Source of the DNA: Beijerinckiaceae bacterium
Lineage (GTDB): Bacteria; Pseudomonadota; Alphaproteobacteria; Rhizobiales; Beijerinckiaceae
Length of the DNA stretch: 64,000 nucleotides
Direction of reading: 5' to 3'
NCBI GenBank assembly: GCA_019753285.1
Contig: JAIELD010000031.1
Span: forward strand, 1 to 64,000
Position numbers and translations under genes: made by a program. The notes below the pieces were generated by a model. The model searched no databases and was not told where the DNA came from. It was given only the letters and a program-made list of their open reading frames with translations. Shown here piece by piece: positions 52,929-62,544 of this stretch (positions are counted from its first letter, which is position 1; each line of letters begins with the position of its first letter).

Positions 52929-54638
52929 ATGAGTGACATGATCAAGGACGAGCGGCCGCGTCCACCGATTGACCTCGATGAATTCGAGCGCCAGCTCCGC
53001 GACATGCAGGCGAAGCCCAAGCAGGGCTCGCTGGACCCGCTTGCCGAACTCGCCCGCATCGTCGGACAGGATGACTCGCTTCAGCCCTCGCGTGGCTTGC
53101 GTCCTGCGTTGCGATCGGATGCTCCGGCGCACCCTATGCCGTCAGACGCGGGTGCCGAGTCTCTCAAGGCCAGCCTTTCAACGCTCGACGAGATGATCCG
53201 GCCGCAGCCTGCCGCCGTTTCCGCCCAGCCAAAATATGCATCGCCGCTCGATGAGCTTGCCGCCATTTCCGGTTCGGAGACTGGTCCGGCACCGGATTTT
53301 CTGCAGGCCCGGCGTGAGCCTGCTCAGCAGGCTGGCGACGATCTGCATCCCGATGCCGATTATTCCTACGCCGACGAGCCGCCGAAGCGCTCTCGCACCG
53401 GCATCAAGGTGTTCCTCGGCCTCGTCGTCTGCGGGCTTGCCGGTGTCGGTGCGGTATGGAGTCTCAGCGGGCCGAAATCGGGCTCGACGACTGTTGCCTC
53501 GGCCAATGTGCCGGTGATCGCCGCGAAGCCCGGCCCGTTGAAGGAAAAGCCGTCCGACCCCGGCGGGCTCGAAATTCCCAATCAGAAGGCAAACGTGCTC
53601 GAAAAGCCGCGCGACGACACCAAGGCGCCGCAGAAGGTGCTGGCTCGTGAGGAGCAGCCGGTCGATCTCGGCCAGGCTACCAAGAAGGACATCCGTCGTG
53701 TCGATCTCGGCCAGGCCGGTCCGACCGGGGCCGCGCCCGTCAATATCGTCTCGGTCCCGACCGTGCCGGCAGCGCCGCCGCCGGCTGTGGCTTCCATCGC
53801 GCCGCCTCCGCCGCCCGCGCCCGCCAACGTCGAGTCCAGCGCCGCCGCGTCTGCGGCTCTTGCGCAGATCAAGCCTGTCGAGACTCCCGCGAAACCCGAT
53901 CTTTCAGCCGTAGCCGCGCAGCCGACGCCTCCGCCAGCGGCGAAGCCGGTGCCGGTCGTTGCTGCCGCCGATCCTGCGCCGCCCTCGTCCGTCAGCGTCC
54001 CCAAGCGGGTGAAGAGCATCAGGATCAACAGCAACGGCGAGCCGGTTGACGGTCCTGCATCGCCAGCGGCCAGCGCCCCGCCCGTGGCTGCACCTCCCGC
54101 GCCTCCACCGGCGAAAGCGGTCGCGGCGGCCAAGACGCCCGCGTCGACGCCTGCGGTCAAGGCCCCGGCCAAGCATGCGATCGTCGCAAGGGAGACGACT
54201 ACGGCCCCGGCTTCGGGCGATGACGCCGCGCCGCTGCAGATCGTTCCGCCTGCCGGCGTCAGCCGCAAGAGCAGCCAGACGCCCCTGAAACAGCCTCAGC
54301 GCGTCGCTGCTGCTCCCGTTCCGGCGACGGACGACACGACGAGCGCCATCGGCGGCGATGCGCAGCCGGCGAGCGCCAAGACCTCCGCAGGCGGTCGCGC
54401 CTTCTCGGTTCAATTCGGCGCGCCCGGCAGCACGGGTGAGGCCAATGCGCTGATCAGTCGTCTCAAATCCCAGTATCCCTCGGTGATGGGTTCGGTTGAG
54501 CCGCGTGTGATCAAGGCGGACGTCAAGGGCAAATCGGTCTACCGGGTTCGCTCCGGGAGCCTGTCCCGCGATCAGGCGAATACGCTCTGCTCGCAGTTGA
54601 AGGCGGCGGGCGGCAACTGCTTCGTCAGCGGCGGCTGA
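52929..54638 (+). CDS. SPOR domain-containing protein
   Basis: Single TM (IKVFLGLVVCGLAGVGAVWSLSG), long Pro/Ala-rich linker, C-terminal SPOR repeat AFSVQFGAPGSTGEANALISRLKSQYP...YRVRSGSLSRDQANTLCSQLKAAGGNCFVSGG. Confidence 0.9.
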   Translation: MSDMIKDERPRPPIDLDEFERQLRDMQAKPKQGSLDPLAELARIVGQDDSLQPSRGLRPALRSDAPAHPMPSDAGAESLKASLSTLDEMIRPQPAAVSAQPKYASPLDELAAISGSETGPAPDFLQARREPAQQAGDDLHPDADYSYADEPPKRSRTGIKVFLGLVVCGLAGVGAVWSLSGPKSGSTTVASANVPVIAAKPGPLKEKPSDPGGLEIPNQKANVLEKPRDDTKAPQKVLAREEQPVDLGQATKKDIRRVDLGQAGPTGAAPVNIVSVPTVPAAPPPAVASIAPPPPPAPANVESSAAASAALAQIKPVETPAKPDLSAVAAQPTPPPAAKPVPVVAAADPAPPSSVSVPKRVKSIRINSNGEPVDGPASPAASAPPVAAPPAPPPAKAVAAAKTPASTPAVKAPAKHAIVARETTTAPASGDDAAPLQIVPPAGVSRKSSQTPLKQPQRVAAAPVPATDDTTSAIGGDAQPASAKTSAGGRAFSVQFGAPGSTGEANALISRLKSQYPSVMGSVEPRVIKADVKGKSVYRVRSGSLSRDQANTLCSQLKAAGGNCFVSGG

Positions 54639-54702
54639 CGAGGCCCTCGCGGGCCACACGATCGATCCATCTTCGTCAACAGCAGCCGCGGATATCTGCC
54701 GA

Positions 54703-55731
54703 ATGCCGACCCACGCCTTCATCGCGGGCTGCTCGAGCCTGACACTCACCACGGACGAGCGCGCCTTTTTCCGGGATGCAGACCCGTGGGGCTTCATCCT
54801 CTTCAGGCGCAATATTGATACGCCAGAGCAGGTGAGGGCGCTGACGAGCGAATTGCGGGCCTGCACCGGACGCGTCGATACGCCGATCCTGATCGATCAG
54901 GAGGGCGGCCGCGTGCAGCGCCTCGGCCCGCCGCATTGGCCGAAATACCCGCCTGCGCGCCGCTTCGGCGATATTGGCGGCAATGATCCCGTCGCAGCAC
55001 GCGATCTTTGCCGGATGGCGGCAATGCTCATGGCGCATGATCTTCTCGAACTCGGCATCAATGTCGATTGCGTGCCCGTTCTCGACGTGCCGGTCGAAGG
55101 GGCGCATGACGTGATCGGCGATCGCGCCTACGCCTGGAACGCCGAACACGTCGCTATTCTCGGGCGCGCTGCAGCCGAAGGATTGCTCGCGGCCGGCGTA
55201 TTGCCGGTCATCAAGCATATTCCGGGGCATGGCAGGGCAGGGGCGGACAGCCATCTCGCGCTGCCGATCGTCAACGCATCGAGGCGCAGCCTGCGCGACA
55301 GCGATTTCGTGCCATTCCGATGCCTCGCTGACATGCCCGCCGCCATGAGCGCGCATGTCGTCTATACCGCGATCGACGACGCCTCGCCCGCGACGACCTC
55401 CGCCAAGGTCATCAGAAGTGTGATCCGCCGTGAGATCGGCTTCGACGGTCTGTTGATGAGCGACGATCTTTCGATGAAAGCGCTCAGGGGCTCGTTCGCC
55501 GAGCGCACGGCTGCCTGCTTCAAGGCAGGCATCGACGTCGTGCTCCATTGCAATGGCAACCTCGCCGAAATGCAGGCCGTCGCCAGCGAATCGCCGAAGC
55601 TGTCCGGCAAGGCGAAGCGCCGTGCCAAGGCGGCCCTTGCCCGCCTGAAGCACGTCGCCGAGCCGTTCGACCGCAAAGATGCCCGTGTGAAACTGGACGA
55701 GGCAATGGCTGAAGGCTTGCGAAACGCCTGA
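54703..55731 (+). CDS. nagZ: Beta-N-acetylhexosaminidase
   Basis: DPWGFILFRRNIDTPEQVRALTSELR; LIDQEGGRVQRL; IKHIPGHGRAGADSHLALP; GLLMSDDLSMKAL. Confidence 0.96.
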   Translation: MPTHAFIAGCSSLTLTTDERAFFRDADPWGFILFRRNIDTPEQVRALTSELRACTGRVDTPILIDQEGGRVQRLGPPHWPKYPPARRFGDIGGNDPVAARDLCRMAAMLMAHDLLELGINVDCVPVLDVPVEGAHDVIGDRAYAWNAEHVAILGRAAAEGLLAAGVLPVIKHIPGHGRAGADSHLALPIVNASRRSLRDSDFVPFRCLADMPAAMSAHVVYTAIDDASPATTSAKVIRSVIRREIGFDGLLMSDDLSMKALRGSFAERTAACFKAGIDVVLHCNGNLAEMQAVASESPKLSGKAKRRAKAALARLKHVAEPFDRKDARVKLDEAMAEGLRNA

Positions 55732-55781
55732 AAAAGCGGGAATCTAAGCCTGTCGCCAGTTGGGACGACAGCGGGATTACC

Positions 55782-56573
55782 ATGGCGGACGAGCAGGATT
55801 TCGAGGCTGGGGAGCGGTTCGATCACGAGCCGGCCTTCGTCGTCGATGTCGATGGCTTCGGCGGGCCACTGGATCTATTGCTGACGCTTGCGCGAAAACA
55901 GCAGGTCGATCTCTCCCGCGTCTCGATCCTGGCGCTCGCCGAGCAGTATTTGCGCTTCATCGAAATGGCGCGGTCGCTGCGTCTCGAACTCGCCGCAGAC
56001 TATCTCGTCATGGCGGCTTGGCTCGCTTACCTGAAGTCTCGGCTTCTGTTGCCGATGCAGCCGAAGGATGACGAGCCGAGCGCAGAACTGCTGGCCGAGG
56101 ATCTCGCTCTGCGCCTGCAGCGGCTCGCGGCCATCAGGCTCGCGGCGCAGGCGCTTCTCGGTCGGGCCCATCTGGGGCGGGACGTGTTCGAGCGCGGTTC
56201 GCCCGAACGTGTCGAAACATCGGTCACGCCCATCTGGCAGGCGTCCATGTACGACCTGCTTTCGGCCTATGCCGATATCCGCCGCAAGAAGACAAACCCG
56301 TCATATGCGCCGGAACGGCGGGCTGTATGGTCGCTTGCGGAAGCGCGCGCGGCGCTGGAGCGGCTCATCGGCAAGGCGCTCGACTGGTCGCGGATGGACG
56401 AATTTCTGATCGCCTATCTCGACCGCCCGGAGGAGCGCCGCACCGCGCGGGCTTCGGCATTCGCGGCCAGCCTAGAACTCGTCCGCGAGGGGCGGCTCGA
56501 CATTCGGCAGGATACGGCTTTCTCCCCGATTTACGTGCGCAGGAAGCCGGCGCTTTCAGTGGTGAGGTCTTGA
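55782..56573 (+). CDS. scpA: Segregation and condensation protein A
   Basis: VDVDGFGGPLDLLLTLARKQQVDLSRVSILALAEQYLRFIE; YLVMAAWLAYLKSRLLLP. Confidence 0.95.
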   Translation: MADEQDFEAGERFDHEPAFVVDVDGFGGPLDLLLTLARKQQVDLSRVSILALAEQYLRFIEMARSLRLELAADYLVMAAWLAYLKSRLLLPMQPKDDEPSAELLAEDLALRLQRLAAIRLAAQALLGRAHLGRDVFERGSPERVETSVTPIWQASMYDLLSAYADIRRKKTNPSYAPERRAVWSLAEARAALERLIGKALDWSRMDEFLIAYLDRPEERRTARASAFAASLELVREGRLDIRQDTAFSPIYVRRKPALSVVRS

Positions 56574-56575
56574 GC

Positions 56576-57337
56576 ATGGACAGGGTTTTGAAGCTTGTCA
56601 CGCTGCCTGCCGCGCCGGATGAGGACCGCAGCGCCGTGCTCAGGCTCGAAGGACATGTCAGCGAGCAGGCGCTGCGCATCGCCGAGGCGGTCATCTTCGC
56701 ATCCGACAAGCCCGTGACGGCCGCCGCGCTCGCGCCACTGCTGCCCGCCCAATCGGTCGCGTCAGACGTGATCGAGAGGTTGGCAGAACGCTACGCCGAC
56801 CGTGGGGTCAATCTCGTCGCCGTCGCGGGTGGCTACGCGTTCCGCACCGCGCAGGACCTGGCCTTTCTCGTGGCGCGCGAGCGCGAGGAGCCGCGCAAGA
56901 TCGGACGTGCGGCGCTGGAGGTGCTCGCCATTATCGCCTACCACCAGCCGGTGACGCGCACCGAGATCGAGGACATCAGAGGCGTAGCGACCTCGAAAGG
57001 GACGCTCGATTTCCTGATGGAGTGCGGCTGGGTGCGGATGCGCGGCCGGCGGCGCACGCCGGGACGGCCCGTGACCTACGGCACCACGCCGGAATTCCTC
57101 GATCATTTCACGCTAGACCGGCTGTCGGATCTCCCCGGTATCGAGGAATTGAAGGGCGCGGGTTTCATAGACGCTGCCGCAGCCGGCGGGCTCTCGATCC
57201 CCTCGCCAGGCGACGATGGCGGTCTCCATGCCGACGAAGACGCGCTCGAAAGCGATCTCTTCTTGGCGTTGTCGGAGAGCCGGCTGGACGAGCAGGAGCC
57301 CGAACTCGATCCGCAGGATGGCCAGCCGAAGGGCTGA
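56576..57337 (+). CDS. scpB: Segregation and condensation protein B
   Basis: RIAEAVIFASDKPVTAAALAPLLP; AALEVLAIIAYHQPVTRTEIEDIRGV; GRPVTYGTTPEFLDHFTLDRLSDLPGI. Confidence 0.95.
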   Translation: MDRVLKLVTLPAAPDEDRSAVLRLEGHVSEQALRIAEAVIFASDKPVTAAALAPLLPAQSVASDVIERLAERYADRGVNLVAVAGGYAFRTAQDLAFLVAREREEPRKIGRAALEVLAIIAYHQPVTRTEIEDIRGVATSKGTLDFLMECGWVRMRGRRRTPGRPVTYGTTPEFLDHFTLDRLSDLPGIEELKGAGFIDAAAAGGLSIPSPGDDGGLHADEDALESDLFLALSESRLDEQEPELDPQDGQPKG

Positions 57338-57556
57338 CCGGCCTGCGTCAGGCGGATGCAGCGCCGCCCATGCGGACAGTAGCGCTTGTTTTTCGATGCC
57401 GCGGGCTTTACCTTGTGACGAGTGGGAGCGATCGTGGTCGGCTCCGCGCGCCATCGAGGGCCGAAGCGCCGATGGTGGACAAACGAACATGAGAGCGAAA
57501 TCGAGCTGCGGCACCGGTTGGCCCGGCGGGATTTCGACAATCTGGAGTTGATCGAT

Positions 57557-57790
57557 ATGGGTGCCTGGGGAATTGGACACTGGCTGGTTGTCGCGCTCGT
57601 CGTCATGGTGCTGTTTGGCGGCCGCGGCAAGATTTCCGGTATCATGGGCGACTTTGCGCAGGGCATCAAAGCCTTCAAGAAGGGTCTGTCCGAGGATGAG
57701 ACCGCAGAGGCCAAGACGCCTGGAGAACTGAAATCCGTTGCCGAACAGACGTCTCCGAAAGTGGACAAGACGGCGGAACACAAGGTCTGA
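57557..57790 (+). CDS. tatA: Sec-independent protein translocase TatA
   Basis: [44 protein letters not shown]. Confidence 0.95.
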   Translation: MGAWGIGHWLVVALVVMVLFGGRGKISGIMGDFAQGIKAFKKGLSEDETAEAKTPGELKSVAEQTSPKVDKTAEHKV

Positions 57791-57821
57791 TCCTGCTGCT
57801 CCAGACGAGATTTGACCGTTC

Positions 57822-58517
57822 ATGTTTGACATTGGCGCAGGCGAACTGCTGATCATCGGCGTCGTGGCCCTCGTCGTCATCGGGCCGAAGGAGTTGCCCG
57901 GCGTGCTGAGGCAGGTCGGCAAGGCCACCGCGAAGATGCGGCAAATGGCCGGCGAGTTTCGCGCCCAGTTCGACGAAGCGATGCGCGAGGCTGAACTAGA
58001 GGACGCCAAGAAGCAGATCAGCGGCATCAAGGATCAGGTCGCGGGGCTCAATCCGCTCACCGACTTGAAGAACGAGATCCACAGCTCGGCAACGATGCTG
58101 AACACGCCGTACACGCCGGTCGAGACCGCATCGCCCATAGCGCCGCTCGACGTGAGCGCCCTGCCGAAGGTGGCGGCGAACGACACCGAGGCGGTAAAGC
58201 CGAAGTCCACCCGCAAGAAAGCTGTTACGCCATCCGTCGCTGCCGCAGCGACACCAGCGAGCGAGACCCCCTCTGCGGAGCTGCCCGCAGCTTCGCCTAA
58301 GGCGGCGGCAAAGAAGCGGACGGCGACGACCGAGCCAACGGTGGTTCAAACGCCGAAGGCTGCTGCGAAGAAGCCGGCCGTCAAGGCTGTCAAATCCGCG
58401 GCCAAGCCGGCGCGTCCCGCAGTCGTCGCTTCGATCGCGCCCGCCATCGAGGCCAAGGCAGAGCCCGCCCCGCCGACCCGCTATCGCGCGAAAAAGACCC
58501 AATCCGGGAAAAGCTGA
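57822..58517 (+). CDS. tatB: Sec-independent protein translocase TatB
   Basis: MFDIGAGELLIIGVVALVVIGPKELPGVLRQVGKATAKMRQMAGEFRAQFDEAMREAE; long Ala/Lys/Pro tail. Confidence 0.95.
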   Translation: MFDIGAGELLIIGVVALVVIGPKELPGVLRQVGKATAKMRQMAGEFRAQFDEAMREAELEDAKKQISGIKDQVAGLNPLTDLKNEIHSSATMLNTPYTPVETASPIAPLDVSALPKVAANDTEAVKPKSTRKKAVTPSVAAAATPASETPSAELPAASPKAAAKKRTATTEPTVVQTPKAAAKKPAVKAVKSAAKPARPAVVASIAPAIEAKAEPAPPTRYRAKKTQSGKS

Positions 58518-58522
58518 GTTAG

Positions 58523-59308
58523 ATGAGTGAGATAGACATCGAGGCCAGCAGAGCGCCGCTGATCGATCACCTGATCGAACTGCGGACCCGGCTCATCCGC
58601 GCCCTGATCGCGTTCGTGATCGGTTTCATCGTCTGCTACATGTTTGCCAAGGAAATCTACCAGTTCCTCGTCATTCCTTATGGTTGGGCGGCTGGCGGCA
58701 TCGAAAAGGCGCAGCTTCAGGCGACGGGACCGCTGGAAAACCTGTTCACCCACCTCAAGATCGGCGCGTTCGGCTCGGCATTCATCACATTTCCCATCGT
58801 CGCCAACGAAATCTACAAATTCGTGACGCCGGGCCTCTACAAGAACGAACGCGAGGCGTTCCTTCCCTATCTCTTTGCCACTCCCGTCCTGTTCACCATC
58901 GGCGCGGCGATCGTCTACTTCGTCGCGATGCCGATGCTGATGGCGTTTTCGATCAGCCAGTCAGTCGAGGCGGCACCCGGAGTCGCGGCGATCAAGCTCG
59001 ATATCCGCGTCAGTGAATATCTGTCGCTCATCATGACGCTGATCTTTGCCTTCGGCGTGATGTTCCAGCTTCCCGTGGTGCTGACGCTTCTGGCGCAGGC
59101 CGGCATCATCACTGGCGATTTCCTGGTCGAGAAACGCCGTTACGCCATCCTTCTCGTCTTCATCGCAGCGGCGATCCTTGCACCGCCCGACGTGCCGAGC
59201 ATGCTCGCCTTGGCGATTCCGACCGTGCTGCTCTACGAGGGCTCGATCTACGCGGTGCGCATCGTCGAGAAGCGGCGCAACGCGGTCGATGCCGCGCATA
59301 ATCCCTGA
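58523..59308 (+). CDS. tatC: Sec-independent protein translocase TatC
   Basis: APLIDHLIELRTRLIRALIAFVIGF; EIYKFVTPGLYKNEREAFLPYLFATPVLF. Confidence 0.97.
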   Translation: MSEIDIEASRAPLIDHLIELRTRLIRALIAFVIGFIVCYMFAKEIYQFLVIPYGWAAGGIEKAQLQATGPLENLFTHLKIGAFGSAFITFPIVANEIYKFVTPGLYKNEREAFLPYLFATPVLFTIGAAIVYFVAMPMLMAFSISQSVEAAPGVAAIKLDIRVSEYLSLIMTLIFAFGVMFQLPVVLTLLAQAGIITGDFLVEKRRYAILLVFIAAAILAPPDVPSMLALAIPTVLLYEGSIYAVRIVEKRRNAVDAAHNP

Positions 59309-59460
59309 CGCCTCACTGAATTGATGGTTTGTGGATCTCGAATAGCGCAGGCGGCTTTCGGGATTGATGCAGAGCTGGCGTCGTCGTTTGGCTGCCCATG
59401 CGGCCGCCTGTCCTTTTTCCAACTTTCTCCTTGAATGCGGCGCTTCGGCCCGCTACCCCC

Positions 59461-59494
59461 CACCCTGACCCTCCCCGCCGCAAGCGGGGGAGGG
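59461..59494. repeat. REP-like GC-rich palindromic unit upstream of serS
   Basis: caccctgaCCCTCCCCGCcgcaaGCGGGGGAGGG hairpin preceded by a CCCCC run. Confidence 0.6.
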
Positions 59495-59530
59495 ACACGC
59501 TCAGCAGCGAGATCGAGGCCGGCGGTTATC

Positions 59531-60808
59531 ATGTTCGACGTAAGATGGATTCGCGACAACGCTGATGCTTTTGACACCGGCCTGACGCGTCGCGGACTGG
59601 AACCGCTATCGGCTCGGGTCCTGAAGCTAGACGATGAGCGCAAGGCCGTCGTCTCCGAGCTGCAGCTCGCGCAGGAGCGCCGCAACGCCGCATCCAAGGA
59701 AATCGGCAAGGCGATGGCCGCCAAGGATGCGGCGCTGGCCGAGATAATCAAGACCGAGGTCGCGGGCCTCAAGGACAAGATTGCTGCCGGAGAGACCCAG
59801 CAGGCGCGCATCGATGGCGAGCTCCGCGAGCTGCTTGCCGGCATTCCCAACACGCCGAAAGTTGACGTGCCTGACGGCGCGGACGAGCATGGCAATGTCG
59901 AGTATCGCCGCCATGGCGAGAAGCCCAAGCTCGATTTTCAGCCGAAGCAGCATTTCGAGCTGGGCGAGGCGCTTGGCCTGCTGGATTTCGAGGCCGCCGC
60001 ACGCATGTCGGGTGCACGCTTCGTCGTGATCAAAGGGCAGCTTGCTCGCCTGGAGCGTGCCATCGGCCAGTTCATGCTCGATCTGCACACCAGGGAGCAC
60101 GGCTATCTGGAGGTCAACCCGCCGCTCATGGTGCGGGACGACGCGATGTTCGGCACGGCGCAATTGCCGAAGTTCAGGGATGATCAGTTTGCTGTTACTG
60201 GTGAACGCTGGCTCATCCCGACCGCGGAAGTTCCGCTCACCAATCTCGTTCGCGAGCAGATCCTCGCCGAAGACCAGCTTCCCCTTCGCTTCACGGCCCT
60301 CACGCCCTGCTTCCGCGCGGAGGCCGGTGCTGCGGGCAGGGACACGCGCGGCATGCTGCGCCAGCACCAGTTCAACAAGGTCGAACTCGTCTCGATCACC
60401 ACGCTGGAGGAGAGCGCGGCAGAGCATGAGCGCATGCTCGCCTGCGCCGAGAAAGTGCTGCAGAAGCTCGGCCTCCATTACCGCGTCATGACGCTCTGCA
60501 CGGGCGATATGGGCTTCGCCAGCCAGAAAACCTACGATATCGAGGTCTGGATGCCGGGGCAGGACACCTATCGCGAGATTTCGAGCTGCTCGGTCTGTGG
60601 CGATTTCCAGGCCCGCCGCATGCAGGCGCGCTTCAAATCAAAGCAGGGCAAGACCGAATTCGTCCACACGCTCAACGGCTCGGGCGTTGCCGTCGGCCGC
60701 GCGCTGATCGCCGTCATGGAGAACTACCAGAACGCCGATGGCTCGATCACTGTGCCGGACGCTCTTGCTCCCTATATGGGCGGCCTCACTCATATCGGGA
60801 AAGCCTGA
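59531..60808 (+). CDS. serS: Serine--tRNA ligase
   Basis: [80 protein letters not shown]. Confidence 0.98.
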   Translation: MFDVRWIRDNADAFDTGLTRRGLEPLSARVLKLDDERKAVVSELQLAQERRNAASKEIGKAMAAKDAALAEIIKTEVAGLKDKIAAGETQQARIDGELRELLAGIPNTPKVDVPDGADEHGNVEYRRHGEKPKLDFQPKQHFELGEALGLLDFEAAARMSGARFVVIKGQLARLERAIGQFMLDLHTREHGYLEVNPPLMVRDDAMFGTAQLPKFRDDQFAVTGERWLIPTAEVPLTNLVREQILAEDQLPLRFTALTPCFRAEAGAAGRDTRGMLRQHQFNKVELVSITTLEESAAEHERMLACAEKVLQKLGLHYRVMTLCTGDMGFASQKTYDIEVWMPGQDTYREISSCSVCGDFQARRMQARFKSKQGKTEFVHTLNGSGVAVGRALIAVMENYQNADGSITVPDALAPYMGGLTHIGKA

Positions 60809-60812
60809 CACC

Positions 60813-61625
60813 ATGCGCATTCTGGTCACGAACGATGACGGCATTCACGCGCCCGGCCTTGCGGCGCTGGAGCGCATCGCGCTCGCCATCGCGCCCGAAG
60901 CCTATGTCTATGTCGTCGCGCCCGAGACCGACCAGAGCGGCGTCTCGCACTCGCTGTCGCTGAACGATCCGCTTCGCCTTCGCCGCATCGACGATCGGCA
61001 TTTCGCGGTGAAGGGCACGCCGACCGATTGCGTGATTCTCGGCGTTCATCACGTTCTCAAAGGCGAAAAGCCCGATCTCGTGCTCTCAGGCGTCAATCGC
61101 GGCCAGAACGTCGCGGAGGACGTGACTTATTCAGGCACCATCGCGGCCGCAATCGAAGGGACGACGCTCGGCATCCGCTCGATTGCGATGAGCCAGAGCT
61201 ATGCGCCCGGCGGCGACCACAATACTCCGACCCCGGTCCGTTGGGATGTCGCTGAAACACACGGACCGGCCGTGGTTCGCCATATCCTGAAGGCCGGCAT
61301 CGAGCCCGGCATCGTCGTCAACGTCAACTTCCCGAACTGCGCGCCAGACGAGGTCGAGGGCATCGCCGCGACCGTGCAAGGCTATCGCGGACCCAATCTC
61401 CTGCGCATCGACGAGCGCAAGGATGGGCGCGGCAACGCCTATTTCTGGGTCGGATTCGCGCGGCCTGCCTTCGATGTCCATGAAGGCACCGATCTACATG
61501 CGCTGAGGCACAACCGCATTTCCGTGACGCCGCTGAAGCTCGACCTCACCGATCTGCCGAGCGTGACGCATTTCGCGCAGAGCTTCGAGGGTGAAACGCT
61601 TCGCGCCTCCGCCCCGGCAAAATGA
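60813..61625 (+). CDS. surE: 5'-nucleotidase SurE
   Basis: [64 protein letters not shown]. Confidence 0.98.
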   Translation: MRILVTNDDGIHAPGLAALERIALAIAPEAYVYVVAPETDQSGVSHSLSLNDPLRLRRIDDRHFAVKGTPTDCVILGVHHVLKGEKPDLVLSGVNRGQNVAEDVTYSGTIAAAIEGTTLGIRSIAMSQSYAPGGDHNTPTPVRWDVAETHGPAVVRHILKAGIEPGIVVNVNFPNCAPDEVEGIAATVQGYRGPNLLRIDERKDGRGNAYFWVGFARPAFDVHEGTDLHALRHNRISVTPLKLDLTDLPSVTHFAQSFEGETLRASAPAK

Positions 61626-62404
61626 CGTCGACGCCGAGACCGTTCGCGCCCAAACCGCTGATCAGCAGCTTCGCGAGCAGCGCCAGCCGTGCGGAAGGGA
61701 GCGTCTTCCAGCCTGAAGGCCGGCTCAACCTGATGCCTGAGGACAGCGCGCAGGCGGCGGACATGGATATGGCGCGCTTCATCATGGCGCTGCGGGCGAG
61801 GGGCCTGCGCAACACCGCGCTCATGGACGCATTCGAAAAGGTGCCCCGGCGTGAATTTTTCGCCGAAGAGCTTCGCCCCTACGTCTATGCCGACATCGCC
61901 CTGCCGATTGCCTGCGGCGAGCAGGCAACATCCGCGCACGTCATCGCGCATGTGCTCAACCAGGCCGTGCTTCTGCCGCAAACGCGGGTGCTGGAGATTG
62001 GCACAGGCTCCGGCTACCAGACGGCGCTCATCGCTTCCATGGTGGAAAGCATCGTCAGCATCGAGCGCTACAGGACGCTCGCAGGGCCGGCGCGCAAGGC
62101 GCTTCGGCAGTTGGGCCTCAACAATGCCGAGTTGCGCGTCGGCAACGGATTGTCGCGGCACGATCTGCCCACGGGCAAATTCGACTTCATCATCCTCAAT
62201 GGTGAGGTCGCCGCTCTGCCGGAGGCGGTGATCGATTGCCTTGCCGAAGACGGCATTCTCATCGCTCCGATGATTCTCGAGGCTGACGGCAAACGGTCGC
62301 AGGAGTTGCGGAGAATCGCCGTGCGCGAGGATGGCCTCCATGTGGAATCGTTCGCCGCGGGGCGATTCAGCCCGTTGATCGATGCAAGAAGCGTAGCTCT
62401 TTGA
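61622..62404 (+). CDS. pcm: Protein-L-isoaspartate O-methyltransferase family
   Basis: ATGA overlap with sur[49 protein letters not shown]. Confidence 0.88.
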   Translation: MTSTPRPFAPKPLISSFASSASRAEGSVFQPEGRLNLMPEDSAQAADMDMARFIMALRARGLRNTALMDAFEKVPRREFFAEELRPYVYADIALPIACGEQATSAHVIAHVLNQAVLLPQTRVLEIGTGSGYQTALIASMVESIVSIERYRTLAGPARKALRQLGLNNAELRVGNGLSRHDLPTGKFDFIILNGEVAALPEAVIDCLAEDGILIAPMILEADGKRSQELRRIAVREDGLHVESFAAGRFSPLIDARSVAL

Positions 62405-62544
62405 TCCTGCTGCGCTCACGATCGTGCCAAGGCCGCCTCGTCGCGCGCCCTGGCTGCATTTTACGACCGCCGTCAACCAAGACTTAACCTGAACATGATC
62501 TTAATGCTCGGCAGTAATGTTGCGTGAAGTCGGGTTGTAAAAGC

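Noticed and set aside
53582-54866. Gly/Ala-rich minus-strand ORFs opposite the SPOR protein
   Set aside because: Product of the repetitive Pro/Ala linker codons read antisense.
61622-62404. Pcm with divergent substrate-binding motif as a novel enzyme
   Set aside because: Alphaproteobacterial Pcm-like proteins vary in this segment and the SAM-binding motif and surE linkage are normal; not enough to claim novelty.
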